Source of the DNA: JBBQFC01 sp038321615
GTDB lineage: Bacteria; Bacteroidota; Bacteroidia; Flavobacteriales_D; Cryomorphaceae
DNA length: 10,859 nucleotides
Assembly: GCA_038321615.1 (NCBI GenBank)
Contig: JBBQFC010000081.1
Location: forward strand, 1 to 10,859
Direction: 5' to 3'
Shown here: piece after piece, positions 1 to 7,200 of the stretch
Position numbering within the stretch: position 1 is the stretch's first letter
How the letters are laid out: each line of letters opens with the position of its first letter
Notes under the pieces: generated by a model
The model's input: only the letters and a program-made list of their open reading frames with translations
Database searches by the model: none
Told to the model about the DNA's origin: nothing
Position numbers and translations under genes: made by a program

Positions 1-655
1 ACTAAGCGGCGATCAGGAAGTGCCCGAAGTGGCTACCGCTGGCAAAGGATCCGGAATTGTGAGCATCGATCGCGATCAAACAAATGCCCATTTTATGATG
101 GTGGTGAACGATTTGACCGGGCCGCTTGCCATGGGCCATTTCCACAATGGAGCGGCAGGAAGTAATGGAAACGTAATTTTTACTCTTAGCGACTTTTTTG
201 ACCAAGCTGAAATTTACGACGGCGCATTCGGATACTGGGATGCTGCAAGCAGCACTCCATTTGATGCAGCGGCTGCTGCCGCCTTTCGCGAAGATTTGGT
301 GTATGTAAATATTCATACATCCGCCAACCCATCAGGAGAAGTGCGTGGTCAGGTGATTAGAAATTCTATCTGCAGCGAGAATGTATTAGGAATATACCAA
401 GCTCCCGTGCGCAGAAATTTGACGATTTTCCCCAATCCAAGCAAGGGCCAAGTGCAGATCGAATTAGGCGATATTATTGCACCAACGCAAGTCGTTCTCA
501 CGGATATTTCTGGAAAGACCGTGATAGCGCATAATCTTACTCAAAATACTACCAGCCTATTTACGCTCGATATCAGCGGAGTAGCTGCGGGTATGTACGT
601 TTTGAATATCCGTGCAGACAAGGCTATCTATACCGCCAAGTTATTTGTGGAATAG
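1..655 (+). CDS. CHRD-domain protein with T9SS type A sorting domain (3' part)
   Basis: The reading frame is open to the left edge, so the true start and signal peptide lie outside; 217 residues are visible. Residues 1-120 form an almost complete CHRD domain: it opens with LSGDQEVPEVATAGKGSG, has the GHFHNGAAGSNG segment near residues 45-56, and closes with YVNIHTSANPSGEVRGQV. CHRD modules were first described in animal chordins and occur in many secreted bacterial proteins, where their role is mostly unknown. After a short linker with one Cys, residues 138-217 form a type A T9SS sorting domain (IFPNPSKGQVQIEL, LTDISGKTV, GMYVLNI, KLFVE end). Such domains direct export across the outer membrane and are normally removed on the way. 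The protein is therefore inferred to be secreted or cell-surface attached. More CHRD copies could lie upstream. Ligand and function are unknown. Confidence 0.9.
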   Translation, partial: LSGDQEVPEVATAGKGSGIVSIDRDQTNAHFMMVVNDLTGPLAMGHFHNGAAGSNGNVIFTLSDFFDQAEIYDGAFGYWDAASSTPFDAAAAAAFREDLVYVNIHTSANPSGEVRGQVIRNSICSENVLGIYQAPVRRNLTIFPNPSKGQVQIELGDIIAPTQVVLTDISGKTVIAHNLTQNTTSLFTLDISGVAAGMYVLNIRADKAIYTAKLFVE

Positions 656-677
656 CAATTCGGGCTTTACAACAAAG

Positions 678-710
678 AAGAAGGGGCACTTAGGTGCTCC
701 TCTTTTTTTT
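678..710 (+). terminator. Rho-independent terminator after the CHRD gene
   Basis: The arm at 682-689 (AGGGGCAC) pairs with 694-701 (GTGCTCCT) around a four-base loop (TTAG). This gives eight pairs with one G-T wobble, and pairing continues past a mismatch into the flanking A-rich and T-rich bases. Eight T residues follow at 703-710. It lies 22 bases after the CHRD stop codon. The T-run reaches into the stop codon of the convergent pldA gene (709-711), so the structure may also affect pldA messages, but the opposite strand lacks an equally clean T-tract. Confidence 0.85.
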
Positions 711-1620
711 ACCACTCCAGGAAGCTGACTCCGATACCAATGGTAGTTTGACTGTGGTTATAATCGATCAACGTTTCGCCATAGCCAGTAAAAAACTGGA
801 ATTGGAGACGCAAGTTGCTAATTACGGGCAAAACATAATTAAGCTGCAGGCTACCCCGATTTAGCTTATTGAAAGGAGTGGTAAATACGGCGTAGGCTTG
901 ATGATTGCCCCAGCTATAGATCACATCGAAAGCTGCGCGACCAATATAATTGGAGATTTCTGGATTCTCATCATCTTCGTCTGGTATCCGAATCCAAGGC
1001 CGGGCATTAAGCTGCCAATGTTTATGCGTTAATATGGCCACAAACCGCACCCTGTTCCAACTCCGCGATAAGGGCAATACCCGGCCATTGCTTTGATGCA
1101 CAAATCCGCCACCCAGCATTCGGAGCTTGGTGCTGCCCCAGCTCAAATTCATTGGGAATGTCAAGAAGATCTCAGGTTCGTAATTCAATTCCCGAAAAGG
1201 GCGGGAAAGCTCTACGTTGTAGATTTGCCAATGGGCTACTTGCGTGTAAGCAGCCCAAAGGTCGCCGTAATCGCCAAAAACCCCTTGCCAAAGCTTGGCT
1301 TTCAAACTAATTTGGAACTTGGCTTCGTAGCGATTGAGAGAAGCCGAAGTGTCAACGACATAGGCCGGATTTTCGCTTCGGGGCATTCCGTTGGGATTAT
1401 CGGACCATCGGCCGGCTGTAACGTATATAGGTTGATAGGGCAATAGTTTGAAAATCCCTTTTCTAGTTTCCGGAGTCAACTCCCATTGCTCGTCGAGACT
1501 GATCGTATCGATCTGCCAATTTGCCGGTTTCAAGTCTTGACTACGACTTATTTGCGGGGCTAAGCTGATGAAGCAGGTGGCTGTAAAAGCCGCTATGGAC
1601 GGCCAAAACATTCTTTTCAT
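709..1620 (-). CDS. pldA: Outer-membrane phospholipase A (OMPLA)
   Basis: Calcium-dependent, dimer-activated phospholipase that removes acyl chains from phospholipids mislocated to the outer leaflet of the outer membrane. The active-site block reads GFVHQSNGRVLPLSRSWNRV, and its His, Ser and Asn have the same spacing (2 and 12) as the His142-Ser144-Asn156 triad known for the E. coli enzyme. Other recognisable family blocks are PFRELNYEPEIFLTF before the triad, DENPEISNYIGR after it, and FFTGYGETLIDYNHSQT near the C-terminus. The protein ends in an aromatic residue (FLEW), as expected of a beta-barrel substrate of the BAM machinery. I chose the ATG at 1620, which gives 303 residues starting with a normal signal peptide (MKRMFWPSIAAF, likely cleaved near SRSQ). 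The TTG at 1647 would add nine residues and overlap the upstream gene. It is the last gene of the probable mtaB-phosphatase-pldA operon. Confidence 0.93.
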   Translation of the reverse strand: MKRMFWPSIAAFTATCFISLAPQISRSQDLKPANWQIDTISLDEQWELTPETRKGIFKLLPYQPIYVTAGRWSDNPNGMPRSENPAYVVDTSASLNRYEAKFQISLKAKLWQGVFGDYGDLWAAYTQVAHWQIYNVELSRPFRELNYEPEIFLTFPMNLSWGSTKLRMLGGGFVHQSNGRVLPLSRSWNRVRFVAILTHKHWQLNARPWIRIPDEDDENPEISNYIGRAAFDVIYSWGNHQAYAVFTTPFNKLNRGSLQLNYVLPVISNLRLQFQFFTGYGETLIDYNHSQTTIGIGVSFLEW

Positions 1621-1637
1621 AGCCGTGAATCTAATCC

Positions 1638-2423
1638 TTATTCCCAAAAATTTAATAGTGGTAGGAGGGCTGCATGAATGGCCTTGTTACCGCAGACCAT
1701 GGTTCGAATTTTCAAAAATTCTTCTCCACCGTGAAAATTGGTAATCAAGCCTCCGGCTTCGCGAACAATTACCGCACCGGCGGCACAATCCCAGGGTTGA
1801 AGGCCATATTCGTAAAAAGCATCAAACCGTCCGCAAGCCACATAAGCCATGTCGAGCGCGGCTGACCCCAACCTGCGAATGCCGCGTGTGGCTGCATTTA
1901 CATTAGCCAAAACTTCCAGATAGGCCATTTGCTTTCCTTTATTGTCGTAAGGAAAACCAGTGGCAACAAGCGAATGGGCCGCCAGAGTCTCGGTCGATAC
2001 ATGAATGGGATCTCCGTTTAAAAAGGCTCCTTCGCCGGTCGACGCGCTGAAGCATTCATCGCGTTCGGGATCATAAATCACCCCCAAAATCAAATCGTCC
2101 CCTTTTTGAAGCGCCACGCTTGTGCAGTAACAGGGTATGCCGTACAGGTAGTTGGTGGTGCCATCGAGTGGATCGATGATCCAATTGTACGCAGCACCTA
2201 TTTTTTGGCTGGTACCTTCTTCGGCTACGAAACCAGATTCGGGAATCAGCTTTTCCAGTGCCGATACAAACATTACTTCCGCTTCTTTGTCGGCGCGGCT
2301 TACCAGGTCGTTGGCCCGGCCTTTGAAAATAATATCGCTCTTGGCGATGGAACTCCTTTCAGATTTTAAGAATTGGCCGACTTCCCGGCTAATTTTTTCA
2401 AGTTCGGCGCGCAAATCAGGCAT
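1638..2423 (-). CDS. Inositol monophosphatase family protein (SuhB-like)
   Basis: Mg2+-dependent cytoplasmic phosphatase of the FIG superfamily, 261 residues, the usual length for the family. Metal-binding motifs are in place: FVAEEGTS at about residues 65-72, WIIDPLDGTTNYLYGIP at 81-97 (the DPxDGTxN signature), and the second signature QPWDCAAGAVIVREAGG at 209-225, whose Asp212 is a metal ligand. Known members dephosphorylate myo-inositol-1-phosphate, but also fructose-1,6-bisphosphate, histidinol phosphate or 3'-phosphoadenosine 5'-phosphate, so the substrate cannot be told from sequence alone. The ATG at 2423 overlaps the mtaB stop codon (ATGCCTGA, eight shared bases), which suggests translational coupling. 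A longer frame to 2471 would overlap mtaB far more and adds sequence outside the domain. pldA starts 17 bases after its stop. Confidence 0.92.
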   Translation of the reverse strand: MPDLRAELEKISREVGQFLKSERSSIAKSDIIFKGRANDLVSRADKEAEVMFVSALEKLIPESGFVAEEGTSQKIGAAYNWIIDPLDGTTNYLYGIPCYCTSVALQKGDDLILGVIYDPERDECFSASTGEGAFLNGDPIHVSTETLAAHSLVATGFPYDNKGKQMAYLEVLANVNAATRGIRRLGSAALDMAYVACGRFDAFYEYGLQPWDCAAGAVIVREAGGLITNFHGGEEFLKIRTMVCGNKAIHAALLPLLNFWE

Positions 2424-3732
2424 AAATTCTTTCGGAAATTGGGATTGTAAGTGCGATTCCGTCGCGGTCAATGCCCGTAATTTCTCGCTCGCAAATCGTA
2501 TTCACGAGATCGGCATTATACGGCTCCTTGACTTTTATATAATTACGGGTAAAACCGTGCATCATGCCCGCTTCTTCTTCGGCTTCGAAGAGAATAAATT
2601 CACGCTGACCCACCTGCGATTGATAAAATGCTTGTTGCTTCTTTTTCGACAAAATGCGCAACCGCTTATTTCGCTCTTGGCGTACTTCCATCGGCACTAC
2701 ATCGGCAATGCGCAAGGCGGTGGTATTTGGTCGCTCGGAATAGGTAAAAACATGGAGGTAGGCGATCGGGAGATCTTTTAAGAAATCGTAAGTTTCTTCG
2801 AAGTGAGCGTCCGTTTCTCCAGGAAAGCCGGTAATAACATCCACACCGATGCAGGCGTGGGGCATTCGACTAATTATATCTTCAACCCGGCGAAGGTAGA
2901 GGTCAGAACGGTACCGGCGGCGCATGGCTTGCAGAATAGTGTCGGAGCCCGACTGAAGCGGAATGTGGAAGTGGGGGAGGAATTTCTGGCTATTTGCTAC
3001 AAATTCAATGATTTCGTCGGTCAATAAATTTGGCTCGATCGAAGAAATACGAAATCGCTCAACACCGCCTATATTGTCGAGCGCCCGAACAAGGTCAATA
3101 AAACCTTCATCGCTTCCGTGCCCAAAATCGCCAATATTTACGCCTGTAAGCACAATTTCTTTTGCTCCTGTATTTGCGGCATCGCGAGCGATTTGGAGAG
3201 TTTGAGCAATGCTTCCGCTGCGCGACCTGCCACGGGCGAGGGGTATGGTGCAAAATGCGCAGAAATAATTGCATCCATCTTGCACTTTTAAGAACGTACG
3301 GGTGCGGTCGCCCGCCGAAAAGCCCGGAACGAAATCGCGGGTTTCTTTAATCTCTCCGGCTACCGCTCGGTTTTTCTCAGTAATGAGCACATCTTCGAGA
3401 AAAGCAATCACATTAAATTTTTCAGAAGCACCTAGCACTAGGTTTACTCCCGGAATGGCCTGAATTTCTTGCGGTTTAAGCTGCGCGTAGCAACCGATTA
3501 CTATCACGATGCCATCAGGGTTTACCCGAAGGGCTTTTCGCACAGTGGCGCGGCATTTTTTATCAGCTTCGTCGGTTACAGAGCAAGTATTGATTACAAA
3601 TACATCGGGTCGATCCGAGAAATCCACTCTGGCATACCCAGCGTCAATGAGCTGGCGGGCTATCGTGGATGTCTCGGAGAAGTTCAACTTACAACCGAGC
3701 GTATAAAAGGCTACTTTCTGAAACGGGAGCAC
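2416..3732 (-). CDS. mtaB: tRNA t6A37 C2-methylthiotransferase MtaB
   Basis: Radical-SAM enzyme that adds a methylthio group to N6-threonylcarbamoyladenosine at tRNA position 37 (giving ms2t6A), which aids reading of ANN codons. With the GTG start at 3732 the protein has 438 residues, normal for the family. The N-terminal methylthiotransferase domain opens with VAFYTLGCKLNFSE, where TLGCK-N is typical of MtaB rather than MiaB or RimO. Its cluster cysteines are at about 14, 50 (NTCSVT) and 81 (GCYAQ). The radical-SAM cluster motif CNYFCAFC lies at 154-161, followed by GRSRS, HIPLQSGSD and DVITGFPGE; a TRAM-like RNA-binding region ends the protein. Upstream TTG codons up to 3825 would add residues without family character and run into the divergent gene, so GTG is preferred. 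No clear Shine-Dalgarno is seen. It is the first gene of the probable operon with the phosphatase and pldA. Confidence 0.94.
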   Translation of the reverse strand: MLPFQKVAFYTLGCKLNFSETSTIARQLIDAGYARVDFSDRPDVFVINTCSVTDEADKKCRATVRKALRVNPDGIVIVIGCYAQLKPQEIQAIPGVNLVLGASEKFNVIAFLEDVLITEKNRAVAGEIKETRDFVPGFSAGDRTRTFLKVQDGCNYFCAFCTIPLARGRSRSGSIAQTLQIARDAANTGAKEIVLTGVNIGDFGHGSDEGFIDLVRALDNIGGVERFRISSIEPNLLTDEIIEFVANSQKFLPHFHIPLQSGSDTILQAMRRRYRSDLYLRRVEDIISRMPHACIGVDVITGFPGETDAHFEETYDFLKDLPIAYLHVFTYSERPNTTALRIADVVPMEVRQERNKRLRILSKKKQQAFYQSQVGQREFILFEAEEEAGMMHGFTRNYIKVKEPYNADLVNTICEREITGIDRDGIALTIPISERIYA

Positions 3733-3760
3733 GCGTAAAGGTACAACGCACTGTCGGCTT

Positions 3761-3777
3761 CTGAAAATGCTTTTCAG
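3761..3777. promoter_or_regulatory. Short perfect inverted repeat between mtaB and the 3D-domain gene
   Basis: CTGAAAA and TTTTCAG form a perfect seven-base inverted repeat around TGC, in the 81-base gap between two divergent genes. It lies 29-45 bases before the mtaB GTG and 37 bases before the 3D-domain ATG. It could be an operator or a 5'-leader hairpin. No convincing Bacteroidota promoter (TTTG, about 19-21 bases, TAnnTTTG) was found in the gap. A short palindrome such as this may arise by chance. Confidence 0.3.
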
Positions 3778-3813
3778 GCTGCTTTGGCAAGAAAAACGTA
3801 GATTCGATATCCT

Positions 3814-4233
3814 ATGAATTCCCAAACAGCACTCTTTCTTTGCCTTCTAGCGTTGTTCGAAAGTTGCGCGGAAGAGCCAACTCCCATGAGATGCTTTACC
3901 GTGAAAGCCAGTGCTTACAACAGTGTTCCATGGCAAACCAGGCCGGGCTCTTCGGGGAGTATTACTGCCTGGGGCGACGTATTAGTTGACTCCATACCGA
4001 GTATAGCCATATCGCGCGATTTGCTAGACAGCGGGCTCACACATGGCACTTTGGTGTATGTGAAAGGGTATGAAAACCCCTTCGTGGTCAACGACAAAAT
4101 GAACAAACGCCACCGCAAGCGCATTGACCTGCATATGGGCAAAAACGTTCGAAAGGCCCGTGAATTTGGGGTAAGAAAAGTGGAAATTTGTTTTGAAATC
4201 CAACCCGTTTTGATAGACTCTTTGTCGAAATAA
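3814..4233 (+). CDS. Small 3D-domain (double-psi beta-barrel) predicted lipoprotein
   Basis: This 139-residue protein begins with a short hydrophobic export signal (MNSQTALFLCLLALFESC). Cys18, followed by AEEP, is a plausible but non-canonical lipidation site. Residues 28-127 resemble the 3D domain, the barrel shared by MltA-type lytic transglycosylases and YuiC-type stationary-phase muralytic proteins: VKASAYNSVPWQT, SITAWGDVL, IAISRDLL, HGTLVYVKGYENPFVVNDKM and RIDLHMGKNVRKAREFG. Of the three Asp residues that name the domain, Asp94 (VND) and Asp105 (RID) are present. The first, usually in a VAVD motif, aligns with Ser67; Asp69 lies two residues later and Asp55 earlier. Related small Bacteroidota proteins often have an SRDL-type segment here, so this may be a family trait. 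A role in peptidoglycan cleavage or binding is inferred. It is divergent from mtaB and convergent with the large gene downstream. Confidence 0.8.
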   Translation: MNSQTALFLCLLALFESCAEEPTPMRCFTVKASAYNSVPWQTRPGSSGSITAWGDVLVDSIPSIAISRDLLDSGLTHGTLVYVKGYENPFVVNDKMNKRHRKRIDLHMGKNVRKAREFGVRKVEICFEIQPVLIDSLSK

Positions 4234-4249
4234 ATCTGATACAAGGCAA

Positions 4250-4270
4250 TTCTTCGATCCAATCGAATAA
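4250..4270. terminator. Weak hairpin between convergent genes
   Basis: TTCGAT (4253-4258) and ATCGAA (4262-4267) pair around a three-base loop, with two further A-T pairs beyond a mismatch. It sits in the 42-base gap between the stop codons of the 3D-domain gene and the large minus-strand gene, where a shared terminator would be expected. Neither strand has a T-run after it, so it would be a poor intrinsic terminator. Confidence 0.35.
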
Positions 4271-4275
4271 GCAAG

Positions 4276-7200
4276 TTATCTATTTAACTGGAGCGGGCCC
4301 TGACTGCTTATATCCTGATCTAAATAGCCGGTGCCTTCAATCACGTAGTAGTACTGGCCGGTAGCACAAGGTTGTTGGCTGTTGCTGTTTTCGCCGTCCC
4401 AGCCCGAGCTTACACCGTTTGATTTATAGACTGTTTTGCCCCAACGATCAAATACGGTCACAAGCAAGCTTTTGGGTTGATACACATCAATGAGCCATAA
4501 ATCGTTGAATCCGTCGCCATTTGGAGTGAAAATATTGGGAATACCCACAATGCACGATACGAAGTTAATCTCCATATCAGCGAAGGAGGTACAACTGTTT
4601 AAATCTTCGGTAAAGACCAGATAAATACCCGGCTCTGAAACGGTGTAAGTCGGCGCGGTGCTTCCATCCTGCCATAAGTAACTTATAAATATTCCGCCCG
4701 AAGGTATAATTTCGAGCTCTATGCCGCTACATAGCACAGTGTCAGCGGGAAGTATCACTTGTTGCGTTTCAAATGCATCGATAAAAATTTCGGTTGTATC
4801 GCTGTTGCATCCATTCAATCCGGCCCAGAGGCTGTAGAAACCTGCATCAGCTGCGGTCTGTATGGTATAATTTTGAATTCCACCTCCATTGAGCGTTATT
4901 CCATTTGGTACCTGCCAATAATACACCATCGCGTCATCTGGATTCTCAATTATTAAATTGATAGATTGGCCTGTGCAGACCGGAGAATTGCTGTATCCCT
5001 GTGGTGTTTCGGGAATTGCTCGGGGCTCAACCACGAAAATTCCTATCGGCCCAGCGCAGTAATCGGAATTTAGAATGATTGAAACAGTTTCGGGTTGAAT
5101 TACACCTTGGAGCAAAAGATTGGCTGAAAGAACGGTGTCACTTTGGTAAACCCATTGATGCACAAAGCCCGGGTCAGCTGAAAGGAGAATATCGTCTCCA
5201 AAACAAGGTAAATCATAGCTGATAATTGGCATTGGCGGAATAGGCTCAAAATAGATGTCAATCGAATCTGCCACCACATAGCAACCCGAAATATCGAGAG
5301 CGGCCACTGTAATAGATCCATTTTGAGTCGCATTGACCACTTGGCCGGTATTGTCATTCGACCATTCATAGGCAATGAATCCGGGAGTTGCTGAGAGACC
5401 AATAGTTCCGCCGAAGCAAGTAGGGAGTGTGTCAAGGATTGTTATTTCTATCACGCTTTCGCTATAGCCAATGGTGATAAAGACTTCCGACAGGATGCCG
5501 CAGCTTGTTACTTGCACTCCATAAACACCGGGCTGGGTAACTACTTGCTGGGCGCTATTTCCCGAAAGGGGAGCAAGCCAAGAAATTGCCGTTGGATTAG
5601 TGGCAATGACAGAAAGTGTTACCTGGCCGCCAACAAGGCATAGAGTCGGTGGCCAAGCGGTGATGTAGGGCGAAGCATAACCCGAAACTTGGACGGTGTT
5701 TGAAACCAGATCACAACCTTCGTAAAAATTAACTTCGGCGTAATATTGACCGGGACTATCCACTACGATCGATGGTCCGGTAGCGATGGGGCCGAAAGGA
5801 CCGACCCATGAAGCGGTTCCAGAGCTATTGGTGCTCAAGGTTACCGTTTCACCCGGGCATATTACCGCTTCGGCAGGATTGGTAATCACTTCTGGCGTGC
5901 TCACAGCTAGAACAGTAACATAAGCACTTGTGCTTTCTGAGCAACCGAATGAATTTGTAATACTTAGGGTTCCGCTGAGCGAGCCAATAGCCGAAGTGAA
6001 TAAAGTGTCGCCGGAGATCGAAGAGATATCGAAATTAAAACTCGGATTGCCATTAGTGACCACTACCACAGGGTAAGTGGTGCCTGCACAAACTAAGTTG
6101 GGGGCGGATAATTGAAGTATTGGGCTGGGCACTGGCATGGGTATCACGTAGATTGAATCTGCGGTGTAAAACAGCTCAGGGTTGTCGAAACAGATAGTAT
6201 CGGCATAGGCGATCTCGGTTTCCACATAAACCCAAGTTGGATTTGAGAAGTTGAGGGAAAACTCGGAACCACCCACTATTGCGGGTCCACCGTTTATCCA
6301 TCGTGTCACGGTGAAGTAAGGGGGTGTGTAAGGGTTAATAGATTGATTGGTAATATAATCGGCTACCCTTACCGTGATAGGTTCATCGGCGCAAAAATAG
6401 GCGGTATCAAGTGCCGTATAAAGGCTGTCATCGCCCCAAAATTGCAAGTAAGGAGTTATTGTTTCGGGTGGCACCAATGACTTCGTAATATTTATGATAG
6501 TTTCCGCAGAGCATCCGGTGATGGTATCTACTGCGTAAGCGCTATAAGTTCCTTGTTCGTAGATATGTATGGAGTCATTGCTGATCGGGTTATAGTTAGC
6601 TCCCGATTGCCAGGACAATTCCAGTCCAGGCGCACTGTAGGCTGTTAGAATTAGGCTATCTCCAGGGCAGATGTGAAGCGGAATAGGATTATTAGTAGAA
6701 TCATTTACCAGCCAACTATCCGTAACGAAAGGGCTCGATGGTGGTGCGGGGGCTATCACCCATACCGTATCGTGCTCTGTGTAGCAACCGTCTTGGCTCT
6801 CTGAGATTATGGTTACTTGGGCATCGAATGCCGAGTTAATGCTGATGTCTGAACTCCAACCAAGCAGGTAAGGTGCATTTTCGAATGATTCTTTCCTCAA
6901 GCGATGGCTTACTGTTAGAAAATCGGGATAGCAAGTGCGTATGGTATCACCCACAGTCGAAGGATCGCCTCCTACGAGATTAAAATTATAAATCTGCAAA
7001 GGGGGTAAGGAGTAGTCGCAATCACCTAAATTCGAAAAATCGAAGACGTCAAGCGGCGCCCCAGCCGGGTCGAAGCCTCGGAATATAAACCCGTCTAAAC
7101 CGTCTGAATAATCGTTTTGAATACTTTGATAGCCACCGTAAGCGGGATATGAGCAATAGTCTTGCACAAGAGTTGAACCCGAAAAAACTCCAGGTACGTT

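Noticed and set aside
1093..1446. A 117-codon open frame on the + strand, opposite pldA
   Set aside because: It is fully antisense to the catalytic region of pldA and its translation shows no recognisable domain.
2152..2781. A 209-codon open frame on the + strand, opposite the phosphatase and mtaB genes
   Set aside because: It lies entirely antisense to two clearly recognised genes, has no family-like motifs and low-complexity Ser/Leu-rich composition; it is a by-product of their codon use.
3915..4274. A 119-codon minus-strand frame opposite the 3D-domain gene
   Set aside because: The + strand frame shows an export signal and a recognisable domain; this one is its mirror without motifs.
5100..5435. 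A 111-codon frame on the same strand as the large secreted protein but in another phase
   Set aside because: It sits inside the Ig-array coding region, which is uninterrupted and well supported; no sign of a frameshift or nested gene.
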